Positions 33,697 to 46,083 of a stretch of 64,000 nt of DNA are shown piece after piece (positions within the stretch are counted from its first letter, which is position 1; the number at the start of each line of letters is the position of its first letter). The notes under the pieces were generated by a model. The model was not told the origin of the DNA, made no database searches, and saw only the letters and a program-made list of their open reading frames with translations. The stretch spans positions 2,175,001 through 2,239,000 of the forward strand of contig NC_088915.1 in the NCBI RefSeq assembly GCF_963576675.1. The letters run 5' to 3'. This DNA comes from Euphorbia lathyris (taxonomy: Eukaryota; Streptophyta; Magnoliopsida; Malpighiales; Euphorbiaceae). The position numbers were made by a program, and so were the translations under genes.

Positions 33697-34155
33697 ATGG
33701 CTTCATCTTCCAATAAAGAGGTGAAGATTTCTCTGAATTGCAATTTTTCAAGAAACCCTTCTTTTCAAAGTCAAAATCTAATTGCAGTTATTGGAGAAAT
33801 GGAAGATGAATGCGGCAGTAAATACAAAATTTGTGTTTTCTCTTTAATAAAACTATTGGAAATGGTTTGTGAACATTTCTTGCTTGTAAATACTAATTCT
33901 ATAAATGTGTTCGTACTCCAAAATGCCCAAGATTCATTAATCCCTAGCCATTTTAAAGAAACTGAAAAAATGAAGAAGGTAATGGTGCCCAAAAGTCTAG
34001 AGTCTTCAAAGGTAAATTATGCTCTGGTTCATGGCAATAATTCTGAGTCCAGAGACAGAAATGGAACTGTTCATGCAGCTCGAGCTACTAATCTAGTACC
34101 AACTAAAGGCAAACACGTGCCTTTAGTGGTAACTGAAAGTTCTCTTGGGATCTAG
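33697..34155 (+). CDS. Hypothetical 152-residue protein
   Basis: ATG at 33697, TAG at 34153-34155. The product starts MASSSNKEVKISLNCNFS and ends with a Lys/Val-rich part (TKGKHVPLVVTESSLGI). After the stop, the same style of sequence continues (to about 34600, including a run of GAT codons giving an Asp-rich stretch), so the original frame was longer. The tail is loosely like the region after the zinc knuckle of plant LINE ORF1 proteins, but this is only an impression. Could be a relic. Confidence 0.3.
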   Translation: MASSSNKEVKISLNCNFSRNPSFQSQNLIAVIGEMEDECGSKYKICVFSLIKLLEMVCEHFLLVNTNSINVFVLQNAQDSLIPSHFKETEKMKKVMVPKSLESSKVNYALVHGNNSESRDRNGTVHAARATNLVPTKGKHVPLVVTESSLGI

Positions 34156-34982
34156 AGAGGCAATTTGGTTCCTGTTGTACTCCAACCCATTAATTTATCA
34201 AATGGGGCTGCTGGCCAAACATCCCTAACACAACCATATGGGTGCAGGTAGCGGTCTCAAAAGGCAAACATGCTTTAGATGTTGTAGATCAATCGAATGT
34301 AACAACACCAAAGAACAAAAAGCACCCAGTTGAAACACAGTTTATTCATTTCCAATCTCAACCTAACCACTAGGAAATGCCTTCTAGCATACAACAGATA
34401 ACATGCTTTTGAGAAACTGCTAACTGAAATCATCAAGAGAAATCAAGTCTGGTCGCAGTCAACAAATAATATACAATACCAGCTGCTCTGCTGCAAAATT
34501 TTCTTGGGATGATTCTAGCACTCCTTCTGATGATTACCATGATGACTATGATGACGAGGACATAGATGATGATGCACTTTCTGTTAAATCCATAGAAATA
34601 TCTCATTTATCTCCATGATATTACTCGAGGAGAAGAAAGTGTAGAAATTCTCATAGGCTGCAATTGGTTTGAAAGTATTTACTTTATTTCATCAAGTTTG
34701 ACCTGGGAAACCAAAGCTTAAATTAATTTAATTCTACCACAACCACATATATAGTTATTATCTAATAACTTATTAACAATTTAATCAAATAACCTTAGAT
34801 CTTTAACCAATTAAACTAATAGATTACCGTTAAAATTCGGAATTTTAGTTCTTAAACAAGCAAGAATTTGGCTTTTTTTAAGAACAGTGACTACTTTGAT
34901 AAGTGTCTTCCATTTTTTCTACCTTCAACAAATTCTGTTGAAAAACAAGAGTATATTGAAACAATTTCTCTTAAAAACCAAG
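34156..34982. other. Spacer, Asp-rich coding-like patch then AT-rich DNA
   Basis: 34500-34620 contains ATGATGACTATGATGACGAG-like acidic codons without a supported frame. The rest is AT-rich up to the LINE target site. Confidence 0.4.
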
Positions 34983-35143
34983 AGTATATTTTATGCAATT
35001 TTTTGATTAAAGACTGGCGTGAGGGGAGAGAGACTCTGATGGACATCCCAACGAGGTTGGCACCCCCGCCCTAGCCCTCAAAAACCCAAAGCCGAATTTA
35101 TTAAAAAGAATAAAAAATAAAGAATGTTACAAAGGATAGAAAA

Positions 35144-38100
35144 CTAGGAAAAACGGAAGATAGTTCTCCCGGTCAGATTACATAAAAACTCCGTAGAGCA
35201 GAAGTCCGGAATGCTGTCCCACCACGAAGTTTGCTGCGATTGACGACCAAAGTTTGCAAGGAGATCCGCAACACAATTTCCCTCTCTGTAAATGTGTGAA
35301 ACTGTCACTGTCATGGAGGCCAATTGATCCAAGCAGACTAACCAGGACTGTCTGATTGACCAAGGAACATCACTAGCGCGATGCCGAAGTAGATGCACAA
35401 TGAAAGTTGAATCACTCTCCACCCATAGTGGATGCCATCCTTTTTTATAGGCCATATCAATTGCGTATATTGCTGCCGAGAGCTCGGCGCTGTTGGCAAA
35501 TGCATTGTCTAGTGGATAGGCGAATGCTACTTCGAAGATACCGTTCTGCGTCCGGAATATCCCGCTGCAGCCACCCGCCCCTGGGCATCCGACAACGGAT
35601 GCGTCCATATTGACCTTTACCCACCCCTCTGTCGGAGGCTGCCAACAAACCAGAAGGATACGGGGTGCCCTATGAGGACACCTAGGCAGATTCATCTCTT
35701 GCAGTATATGAAGCTCAACCTCCGAGTTCCACATCCCACCATGGTCAAGAGCGCCTCCCTCTCGAGTGGAACCCCACAAGCGCCTAAGAGCGAAGAACAA
35801 ATTTGGCGTACCTCCCTCGAAGATTGCCTTATTTCGGGTTGACCAAATGATCCAGATGCCATTAACGACTGCTAAAGCCCAAAGAGCCGCAATCTCATTG
35901 CTGAAACGCTGTTTAGAAGCTTCTGTAATCAGCAAACACACACTCGAATCTGTGCAGATTCGCCTGCCAAACAAAGCCCCGATCCCTTGCCAAATCTGCT
36001 TGGAGAAATTGTAGGAGACAAACAAATGATCTGGTGTTTCAGATTCAACCCCATAAAGAGCGCATTTGGAGACCAATACCATACCACGGCGAATCGGGCG
36101 ATCATGAGTTGGTAAAAGCCAAGAGCCTCTCGCCAACAGACAAGAGAGTGCGAAGGGGCGATGAATGGATGCCAAATAAATCGACTCCAAGGTCGAGGAG
36201 GAGGAGCAGGCCTCAACCAAACATAAAATAGTTTAGCAGTGAATTTATCATGAACCGCGGGCTCCCAGATACAGACATCCTGCTGTTCCTGGCTTCGCTT
36301 TATACCCTGAACCCTATCCAGAACCTCTTGCAGAAGGTCATGAAGTACCTCCCAACCAGTGTCAGTTAGAAAATCCACGACAGACGACTTGCACCTGCTT
36401 TGAGCCTTAGCGTCCAGACCGACTTGATTTGCTAAATTTGGTCGAATCCAATTCCCGTTCCAAAAATTTGGATTCATCTGCTTCCCTATCCACCAGAAGC
36501 TATGTGCTCTCAATACCCCAAAAACGCTTCTAGTTGAACCCCAAACAGCAGAATTAGTAACTGTTCGAGGGATACCAGCTGCACTGATAAACCTAGACCT
36601 TAAAAGCACAAAACAAGCAGAATTATCCTGCATAATTCCTCAAGCCATCTTACCAAGCAGCGCCAAGTTCGTGGTGCCCAAATCCTTGATTCCAAGGCCG
36701 CTGTCTCTGAGAGAATGACAACAATCCTTCCAATTCACAACAATAGATTTCCGTTTGTCAATAGAGCCCGTCCATATAAAGTTTTGAATACACTTGGTCA
36801 TATGCTTGAGCAGGGCAGCAGGCCATTTATAAATCATGAAAGAGTGAATAAAGCTGCTGTTTATCACAGAATTACTAACATCAATCGCCCTGCCATTGAC
36901 AGGCTATTGCCCTTCTAACGAGTGAACTGTGCCAGAATTTTATCCCTGATGCCAGCAAGGTATCTACTTCGCGGCATCCCAAAGAAAGGCGGCACCCCTA
37001 GGTATCGAAAAGGAAGGTAATCGCGCTTCATTCCAACCATATTAGAGAGACGTAGACCACGCCTGTGAGTCACTGCACTTCCCAAAAAAATATCAGACTT
37101 TTCCCAGTTCACCATCTGTCCAGAGAGATATCCGTAAAGATTGAAAGCCTCCCGGATAGCACCTACATTACCCACACTTGCCTGACAGAACAGAAGAACA
37201 TCATCGACATACAAGAGATGCATAGGGAAATTAGTTTGTCTAGTGTAACTCATCGGCGCTAACTTACCAGTGGTGCCCAAATTGAGCAGCCAACGACTGA
37301 GAAAATCCTCAGCAATGCAGAATAAAATCGGAGAGAGGGGGTCCCCTTATCGCACACCTCTAGAGCATTTGACAAAACCGTTAATGCCAGAGCCTGAAAG
37401 AATCAAAATTCTTACAGAAGAGAGAATGTTGAGAATCCAATCCCGAAATTGAAGAGAGAACCCAAACGCTTCAAGTACCGTTAGGAGGAAAGACCAATCC
37501 AGAGTGTCGAAAGCCTTTCTAATGTCAATTTTTAAGGCCATATTGCCTCCAAAACAATGTTTTTTGAGCATATTGGTTCCTTCTGAAGCCATCGCAATAT
37601 AGTGGTGAATACTCCTGGCCGAAATGAAACCGAACTGGTTATCTGAGACAATGCGGGAAGCAATGCTAGCCAAACGGTCGGCCAGGATCTTTGATATAAT
37701 CTTGTAGCAAAAGTTGCTCATTGCAATCGGTCTATATTGCTCAATTGTAATCGCATTGTCAGTCTTTGGGATGAGGGCCATCAAACTTGAGTTCAAACCT
37801 GGTAGGATAGTCTCAGAAGCAGAAAAACTGAAAACCATTGCATAGACATCAGTACCGACAATATCCCAGAAATGCTGAAAGAATGCACCAGTGAATTCGT
37901 CTGGACCAGGGGCACTATCCTTATGCTTAGAGAAAACCGCTCTCTGAACCTCAACAAAATCTAGACAAACAGTTAGAGAGTGATTCTCAGAGTCAGTTAC
38001 TAACCGAGGTATAACATCAAAAATCGGAGCCAAGTCCCTTGGAGAATTCATGTCATTACCGAACAAAGTTGAATAGAAATCGTTGATGTGCGTAGCTATT

Positions 38101-39271
38101 GCTTGGGGATCGGTAGTTAACTGACCGTTAATCTGTAAGGTGTGAATACCAGCGGAAGCTTTACGAATCTGAGCAACACGATAAAAAACTATGTGTTTAT
38201 ATCTCCGTCTGCTAGCCATCTGACTCTGTTTCTATCGCGGAAGTAAATTTCCTTGCTGTGAAGGGCCCTATCAAGATTAGAATGAGCGTCAAGCTCTTTG
38301 CGATGCAGTTCCGTAGACATACCTTGAATTGAAATATCCTCATGAATACCAGCCAGCGTCGCCTCGGCTGCTTCGATGTTAACGTTAAGGTCTCCAAACA
38401 CAGTCCTATTCCAAAGTCGCAGAACAGGTCTAAGGAGCTTGAGCTTGTTGCAGAGGTATTGCATTGGAGGGTGGCGGTCATGATCCTTATGCCATAAATT
38501 AGAAATTAAATCTCGAAGGCCGGCATGAGTCAACCACATAGACTGAAAACGGAATCTGCTAACCACAGGTTGCTGCCGCGTGCAATTGAATACGAGCGGA
38601 CAATGATCAGATAGATGCCGGGTCAGAACAGTGTTGCTGAACCTGTCCTAGAAATCGGCAAAATTCATAGAAATAAGGGCCCTATCCAATTTACTCTCAA
38701 CCCGGGCGGCCCCCGATCTCCCATTACACCAAGTGTAAAACAGACCCTGCATTGGGCTTTCAATAAAACTGTTATTTTCAATAAAATCCCGAAACTCACG
38801 ACACGGCTGTGCAGCATGAAAACACCTGGTTTTCTCGTGCGAACCACTGATTGCATTGAAATCACCAATGGTGATCCATGGACCAGCAAACTGAAGACGC
38901 AACTCTTCAATCCTTTGATACAAAGCCAGCCTCTTGTTAGCCCACACACTGCCATAGACCAAACAAACAAAATTCGAATGATCCACATCAGCCCTCTCAA
39001 GTAAAACAAATTGATCATGAACACTACAGATAAAAAAAATTGCAAGTGAATGGGAATGAACAAAAACCCACAAAGACGGACGATACCGTTGATTAGTGGA
39101 AATAAGACTCATTCCTAAATTACTCCAGTAAGAAGCCTGTATTGAATCGAAATCCACCATCGGCTCTGCCAAACACATTATGTCTGGTTTATGTTTAGGA
39201 CACAAGTTGGATAAGTAGCGTTGCGTATCCAGATTAAGGATACCACGACAGTTCCAATACAGAACTATCAT
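35144..39271 (-). pseudogene. LINE ORF2: endonuclease, reverse transcriptase, zinc region, RNase H
   Basis: Endonuclease: YWNCRG, LAEPMV, IGDFNAI and, after a TAG at 38650-38648, SDHCPL. RT: DSAPGPDEFTG, LIPKTDN, KIDIRKAFDTLDW, a TAA at 37349-37347 before GDPLSP, then LLYVDDVLLFC (YVDD where most L1 elements have YADD). Further breaks: a stop plus one-base loss near 38190, TAG 36917-36915, one-base loss near 36877, TGA 36642-36640, and a frame change between 36220 and 35929. A zf-RVT-like region (WSRFIWHPFIAPSHSLVCWR) precedes RNase H (VNMDASVVG, NSAELSAAIYA, VESDST, GNCVADLLAN), which ends at TAG 35144. Confidence 0.88.
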
Positions 39272-39501
39272 GTATATCGGATCGGGATTTTCCTGACCCG
39301 ATTAGTTCGGGTTGAGGTGTTGCTAGCATTGTCCGCATTCCTGTTGTTTCTCCTTTCTTTCTTCGATGTTACGGTTTCCCACGTTCCCTCCTCTTCCTCG
39401 TCCACCATGTCCGCCCAAGAGCTGGCAGATTGAGGCAAGTTATCATTTCCTGGCGACGAGGCTCAAGCAAAACTGTCACATTCATTCTTTGAATCCCAGA
39501 T

Positions 39502-40659
39502 TTACGGACTGTCAGCCATGTACTGCTTCTCATTTGTGCTCAAAGTGTCTTCTTCTTCTGACATCTGAATGCCTTGTATCATTGTATTTCCATTGTTTAT
39601 CATAACCTCTCCCTCAGTCTGAGGTTCCATGGTATTCACCTGCTGTACTGGGGCAGCCTGTATCACTGCATTACCTATCATATCTCCATCGGTGTGAAGT
39701 TCCGTGAGTATCCGGTTATTCATATGTTGCACTGGGATCTCCAATCCCGCAGTCACAGTTTTCTTCTTCTCACCTAAGGGTCGTTTTTCTGTTTCAGGGT
39801 GCTTAGACCCTTCCTGCGGCCTCCTATTCTTCCGACAATCATAAGCCATATGCCCTATACTAGAGCACACCTTACAGAAACTAGGCAACTTTTCATAAAC
39901 AACCTCAACCCATATTTGTTTTCCATCCCTTTCAATACCAAGCTTCACTGGTAAATCTGAGTTGAGATCCACATCTAACAGCATTCGTGCAAAGTGCCTG
40001 AAGTCCCCATGTAAGGTGGATTTATCAATCCGAATCAACCCCCCTAAGCATTTAGAAATGTCGGATAATATTTGCGGATCCCAATATTCCCAGGGTAACG
40101 AGTATAATCTAACATATACCTGTGCATTTGTTGATTTCTCCGCGAAAGGGTCGAAGTCTGGAATCCATGGTTGCAGTCCGAAAGTGCCCGACTTGACATT
40201 AACGATTCCTTTAGAGAAGATTTGTTGTTTCATCTCCTGCGAATGAAGAAACACATGGTAGAATCCCCTTCCAATCGATATTAACCTCCATTCTCCTGCA
40301 ATACCCGAGTGCTTGGACAAACTTTGTTTAAGGTCAGCAACCTTCCACGGAGCGTTCCCTTTACTCAAGATTAAGCGGCCAATCAAGGATGTAGAACACA
40401 GCGCCACCCTCCGATCGTAACCCGTTTGGTTAATTCAGACAGTTTTTATACCTCCGATGTCTGATATCGTGGCCGTCGAGTTCAAGACCCCGACATCTCC
40501 GCTTCTCACTGCAGACGCGTATGATTCGATATGGGACTGGTTCTGCTTTAAGACAGGATTGGGCGGATGGGCGTCAAAATGCAGCTTTGGATTGAAGAGA
40601 ACTCGAATGTCACAATAAGCATCTAGAGGATCCATAGGGAAAGGAGCCATAGCGGCCAT
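39502..40659 (-). pseudogene. LINE ORF1 (DUF4283 and CCHC zinc knuckle)
   Basis: ATG at 40659 (MAAMAPFPMDPLDAYCDIRV). A TGA at 40437-40435 is the only break; the frame continues to 39502. The DUF4283-like domain covers GRLILSKGNAPWKVADLKQS through LPWEYWDPQILSDI, followed by a zinc knuckle CKVCSSIGHMAYDC and an acidic/polar tail. ORF1 proteins package the LINE RNA. Arg (CGA) to TGA is a plausible origin of the stop, by a C to T change. Confidence 0.85.
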
Positions 40660-40744
40660 GGTGGCCAGCGCAAGGTGCGGCGGCGGCTAGGGTTCAATTT
40701 GAAATGTCCTCCAAAAAACAAATATAGTATATTGAATGCAATTG

Positions 40745-42580
40745 AACAAGAACAATATTAAAAGTTCAGTAATCAATTTAAGTTTTAGACCTTGTATGAG
40801 GTAACAGACCTATTAAACCAAAAAAAAAATTAAGAGTAACTTCAACCAGAAGCCATCAATACGAGGCACTAATCAAATCATTAATTCTTTGTACCAAAAG
40901 GAAGAAAGGAAAAAATCCAATTAAATATGATTTCTCAATGAAATAGAAAAATAAAACAAATTCAAATTCCTTGGATTTGAAGAGAAAGAACAGTTACCAG
41001 CAGGTTTTGTACAAACATTGGCTTCTTTCTTAAAAGCTGCAGCAGTACATATCTTCTTTTTCACGAATCTGCAAATACAAATCAAACCTGCAATTCCAGA
41101 TTCAGAAAAAAAATTCCATAAGCAAAAAAATAAAGGAAATCCAAATCAAAATGTGGTTAAACAAATAGACTAACATCTTATCAAATAATTAAAATATCAC
41201 TATTACTTAATTGTACAGCTAAACCCTCAAGTTGACAAATTTTGATAAATTGACCCAAATACAATAAATCTCAAATTGAGATAGCATGAATGAGTAGTAT
41301 GAACAGATGACCATAAACTGATGACAAGTTAAACAACCATAATCTTTTCAAGAAGATAAGGCCAAAACTAATTGAACTAATCATAATCTAGTTAAACAAG
41401 CATGTTCCTGCAATATGGGTTTCATCAAGTTTGAACAGTTTGAGCAATAGAAAAAAAAATCAGCAAAACCAAAATATCAATATGAAACAAGGACTACAGA
41501 TGAACTTCTGAAAATAAATAAAATTTGACACGGGCATTTGATGATACAACGTAATAACACAATGAACCAACCAATCAAACAAACTGTTTTGAAACATAAA
41601 TTTTTAAATAATGCAAATTTAATTGTAAGAGGGGCATGTTAATAAAAAAATAAATTATTAATTCAAAACCTCAAGTTAATTGCAGCCTCTCATCATTTGT
41701 TGTAAGAAAGGATCGTTTTCTTCTTCGCCGGCCACATTCTGCAATCAGTGCTAGAATATATATTTTTTTCTTTCTTCCTGTTTCTGAAGATCTGTTGAAT
41801 CACTCATATCTTGACATGAATTTTCTTCATGTTTCTTCAATGTCATATTTCCTACACAATATAAACTCAGTTAAAATCGTGTTTTCTAAATGGATTCTGA
41901 TTTTTCACTATCATTCTAGATATTTTTGAATTTTTATTTATTTTCTTAAACATTGCAAGGTAGATCTATTCAGATTTCTTCTTTGGTTTTGATTTAAAAA
42001 AATAACTGAATAGTCATATCCTTCTAAAAATATATGTAGGTTCGGAAACTTTATAAGGCAAAAGAACAAATTCCACAAATCATTATATGTATAAACTTAA
42101 TGGTGCTGCTCAAAGTTCAAATTGAAAAGCCATACACATATATTAAAATTAGGAGCTTTCAGTAGATTAGAAAAAGAAACTAAAAATCAGTGAAAGACAT
42201 TAGGCAAAGTTTTGAATCACATCAAATTAACATATATACAACTAATGAGAGAGAGTATACATACAGTCCTGGAAAAGCCCAGGCAAAGCAACGACTCTTT
42301 TATAAGTGAAAGCTATTGTTTATTTGATGGGTGAGATAGAGAACTCGTTCATCTTTCCTAACTAAATACAACTGAGATAGAGAATAAAAGAAACTTTTGA
42401 TGCAATGTTGGTGAAGAGTTGCTCCACATATATGAGATTTGGGGGTATAGGGTTTTTGTTCATCAATCATTTTGTTTATATATGAGATTTGGGAGGGTAT
42501 AATTGTAATTAACTTTTATCTGCTAGGGTTTATGTGGAGGAATCATTTTGTTTATATATTTTAAAATTTAACAATTGCAT
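40745..42580 (-). pseudogene. Third B3-type gene remnant (5' part)
   Basis: Upstream DNA 42040-42560 matches 26690-27175. An exon at 41068-40998, between acceptor TTGCAG and donor GTAACTG, encodes FVKKKICTAAAFKKANV and CTKPAG, a basic linker such as REM proteins have between B3 domains. Near 41760-41710 the SSTDCRMWPAK exon shared with copies 1 and 2 is present. No B3 domain is visible here. The LINE lies directly at its 3' side and may have separated or replaced the rest. Confidence 0.45.
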
Positions 42581-42875
42581 TTTTATTTAAGTTAATAGAT
42601 TTTTATATGTAATTAAAAAAAAGATAATGACGAAATTTGACTCTAACATTTGTTTTAAAAGTGCAAATTTAGCCTTAACGCATGAAATAGTTCAACTTTA
42701 ATCCTAACGTTTCCGAACAAGATCAATTTTAGCATTATTATATTAAAAATTTTAAAAGGCTAGTTTGACTATTATTTAATTGTCATATTATACATTCCAA
42801 ACAAGTTTTATGATAAATTGAAGCACTTTCGAATTTTTTTTTTGTTTGTAATTATATTAATAACACAATAAAAAA
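42581..42875. other. AT-rich spacer with MITE-like motifs
   Basis: 42640-42760 has CTAACATTTG, AATTTAGCC and CCTAACGTTT motifs like the MITE ends elsewhere, without paired termini. Confidence 0.4.
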
Positions 42876-45113
42876 TTTAGACACCTATAGGTGCCGCGGC
42901 CTCGCCCGGAAGACCCGGGGGTGGACACCGTTGACGACAGATGCTGTGATTGACGCTGAAAGCAACCAATCGCGGAATGAAGCTGCTCGGCAGGGCCAGA
43001 GCTCGGAGTATGGAAGAGTCGCCACCCGCGAATGGGAAATGAACACCGATCCCTTGCGGGAGACCGGTGAGGGTTCGGGAAATTAGGTACGAGCCGAGAA
43101 GGTTAGATCCTTTCTGGAGAAAGGCTACTAGGCACCCCGACATCGCCCGATTCTGAACCACCGGCCTCCTACTTAGCATGTTAGGCGCTAATGGACTAAT
43201 CACATATTTTTTTAAGTTTAAAATTCATTTGAAACCTTTTCTTTCTCGTTTTGAAAACTGTTTTAAGATATATTATTGAAAGCCAGAATCACCCATTTGC
43301 ATGAATTTAGAGTATGTAAAAGAAGGAGGGAGGTAGAAGAATTGATTAATTACAACATATGAATATCTTTCTAAGCTATACACATCAAATCTAAACTAGT
43401 ATCTCTTCCCAAAACGTGTTTATTTTCATGGTTCATGCCTTAATTGTCGTTGGAACGATTTAGGCACGTTTTAAAACCCCGTGGATTTACTTGCTTTTCA
43501 CTTGAACCGCCGTTGGAACGACTCGAGTGTTTGAAAACGTGAAAAATGCACATTCAACCGAAAACGTGATTAAGCATACAAGTCCATTTATTTTTGTACA
43601 AAACCGTTTAAACGTAAAACGATTCAAAACTTTATTATTTACAAAAAAACGATTAATTACAAGGCTCGCTTAATCCATTGTTGGAACGGATTAAGGTTTC
43701 AAAACGCGACGTTTAGAAAACCATTTGGAACCAAAAAGAAGATGTTGAAAACTCTTATTTACATTTTGAAAGTCTCCAAATACCTTTAATTTACATAATC
43801 AAACAATACAAACAATACAAACATAGTTATAACAATTAACCATTTTAGTCCAAAACTCACCCAACCAAATACATTTGAAATATATACCTATAGATGTCAA
43901 AGGAAAAAGAAGGAATATATACATATATATATATACATTTTTAGTAAAAATGGTAATTATATCTATAGATTAAAAACGAGGTAAAGAGAAGATATATACA
44001 CTATGGTTCCTAATAGGTAAAAATAGTAATGAATATAATACTAGATATAATACACTTTTATTTTAATTGAAAAACATGTAAAAATAATGAATAAGGTTCA
44101 TAAATAAGAAAATAACCTTTAGTTTAAAATTGTTTTTACATAATGGATTCATAGAAAATAACCTCCCAAAGTAATAATTAATATAGTTTAAATGAATTTA
44201 AAGAAAACATATACATATACATATAGTCTTACAAAACCAAATTAATGAAAATGATCCCCAAATATACAAAATAAGTAAATACATAATAAGTAATTATTAG
44301 TAACATACCCCAAAAATAATTTTAATAAACATATTACATAATCATATATACATATATATAAGAATAAATGCCAAAAGGTTAAGAAAAAGGGGGTAAAAGC
44401 GCATTTTATAAGTTCCAGCAGCTTTAACGACGGAAAACCCGTCACTAAACTGCTTTTAGTGACAGAAAAGGCAGAATATCAGAACAGTCCCCATACTTTC
44501 CAGATTTATTAAAAACTTTAGATCTACTTTATTCTCTCATTTTAGTCCCCGAACTACCCAAATCGGTTCATAGTCTATAATAGAGTCTCCCAAAACGATG
44601 TTTTATTTTAAAACGTTAATTTTAAAAAAAACCTTTTGAAATCCTATATCTACAACGTTTTAGTCCCGAACTACCCTTAAACGGGCTCACGGTTCGTATC
44701 GGGACTTAAAACGAGGTTTTTTATTTCAAAAAAGAACAAACGTTTATTTAATACGAGACGGAAATTAAATAAATACGAAAGAATAAATAAAGGTGAAAAA
44801 TAAAATAAATACTAGAATTATAAATAAAATAAATAAATAAACAAAACTATAAATAAAATAAATAAACGAAATAAATAAATTAAACGAGTCTAGTCCTCAG
44901 ATAATACCTCAAAATCGGTATTGACAGTCGAAGTCGGTTGATTCCACGAGTTATGGTTTTTGTTGTTTTTTTGTGTTTTTTGTCCAATATTTAACTTTTA
45001 TAAAATTTTAATTTTTTTAGAAAAATAAAATTTTTCCCAAAAAATCCACTCTCTCTCTAGAAAAAATATTTCCCAAAAAGAGCTCCTCCTCCTCAAATGC
45101 ATGGGGATCCGTG

Positions 45114-45122
45114 CCTTTTATA
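45114..45122 (-). promoter_or_regulatory. TATA box of the long LTR
   Basis: TATAAAAGG on the minus strand, directly downstream (in minus sense) of the palindrome array. Transcription would start near 45090 and run toward 42876. Confidence 0.55.
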
Positions 45123-45129
45123 GGCGTCG

Positions 45130-45620
45130 GGCATGTACGCTCAACCTACGTTGAGCGTCGCCTGCCTCTCATCGGGCGACGCTCATCGGGCGACGCTCAA
45201 CATACGTTGAGCGTCACCCGCCCCTCGTCGGGCGACGCTCAACCTATGTTGGGCGTACGCCCAACAAGTGTTGGGTGTCGCCTAACATGGGTTGAGCGCA
45301 CGCCCAACCATCATTGGGCGTCGCCCAACATCTGTTGGGCGCACACCCAACAGCCGTTGGGCGTTGCCCATCGATTGTTGGGCGACGCCCAACGCTGGTT
45401 GGACGACGCCCGATGCTGGTTCGACGACGCCCGACGTGTGTTGGGCGTTCGCCTAAAGAGTTGGGCGACGCCCAGCGTCTGTTGGACGTACGCCCAATGC
45501 TTGTTGGGTGACGCCCACCGTGCATCGGACGTTCGTACAATGAGTTGGTCGATCGCCGAACGAGCATCGGGCGTGCGTGAAACGTCCATCGGACGAGCGT
45601 TTGACATGCCGAGCTCCGTG
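45130..45620. repeat. Tandem array of 22-bp palindromic units in the U3
   Basis: About 22 degenerate units of 22 bp, each built as TTGGGCG, two bases, CGCCCAA and a 4-6 bp spacer (clear examples between 45245 and 45390). Each unit is its own inverted repeat. The array is GC-rich in an AT-rich setting and keeps several frames on both strands free of stops, which explains the long overlapping frames here; these are not genes. Confidence 0.88.
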
Positions 45621-45886
45621 TCTGGCGCACAAAAGACGACGCTCGCCTATCGGGAGCGCCATTCATTATTCGTCGATCGACGTCCGACTTCCGGGGCCTT
45701 CTCGTCCACCAATAAAACGGTGAACATACCCGACGGCATCCGGGAGATATTGAATTTGTTAGTGGGACTCATAAGTGCCGGCTCTCCAAGATTTTTCTTG
45801 ATTTAAATTTTCGAACTAATGGAATCAACCGCTTTGGCTGTTTTATCGTAGGTTTTCATCATAGGTCCTCCGACTCGGTGTCTACA

Positions 45887-45898
45887 GTTGCCCCTACT
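45887..45898 (-). other. Polypurine tract next to the long LTR
   Basis: AGTAGGGGCAAC immediately before the LTR start TGTAGACACC. This arrangement is common in plant gypsy elements and primes second-strand DNA. Confidence 0.6.
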
Positions 45899-46083
45899 TT
45901 CCTATTTTGACAGTGATGTGTGTGCTTTTTCGAAAACCATTTTCGTAAATACAACACATGCAATGTGAAACATATTAAACTAAAAGACACATATAGAGTG
46001 GGAGGAGAAATACCTGACCTCCACGTCGTGGGCCTTCAACTTGTCCCCAGTCCTTGCATCGGCCGCGAGTGTTGATCTCTCTC

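Larger units (their letters stand above)
35001..40725 (-). mobile_element. Full-length L1-type LINE
   Basis: An 18-bp target duplication flanks it: AGTATATTTTATGCAATT at 34983-35000 and AGTATATTGAATGCAATT at 40726-40743 (two mismatches). The minus-strand 3' end has a short A tail at 35004-35001. Two ORFs lie in order: ORF1 (nucleic-acid-binding, CCHC) and ORF2 (endonuclease, RT, RNase H). At least eight stops or frameshifts mean it is inactive. Both ends being present shows complete reverse transcription on arrival. Confidence 0.93.
42876..45886 (-). repeat. Long 3' LTR (about 3.0 kb) of a gypsy-type retrotransposon
   Basis: On the minus strand it starts TGTAGACACC at 45886 and ends GGTGTCTAAA at 42876, mutually inverted ends typical of LTRs with TG..CA (the last C is changed). 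Just upstream on the same strand is AGTAGGGGCAAC (45898-45887), a polypurine tract. It contains a U3 palindrome array, a TATA box, a long R-U5 with several kilobases of AT-rich sequence, and a GC-rich end (42890-43190, with GAGTCGCCACC on the plus strand). The 5' LTR and coding region are not in the window. Confidence 0.65.

Noticed and set aside
35407..39605. Many plus-strand frames over the LINE
   Set aside because: All are shadows of the minus-strand ORF1/ORF2 and have no motifs.
42877..43203. 108-codon minus-strand frame
   Set aside because: Lies in the GC-rich end of the long LTR and shows no family motif; open by composition.
45111..45806. Overlapping long frames on both strands in the GC-rich array
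   Set aside because: They follow from a 22-bp stop-free palindromic repeat; the period is not a multiple of three and the peptides are only repeat translations.
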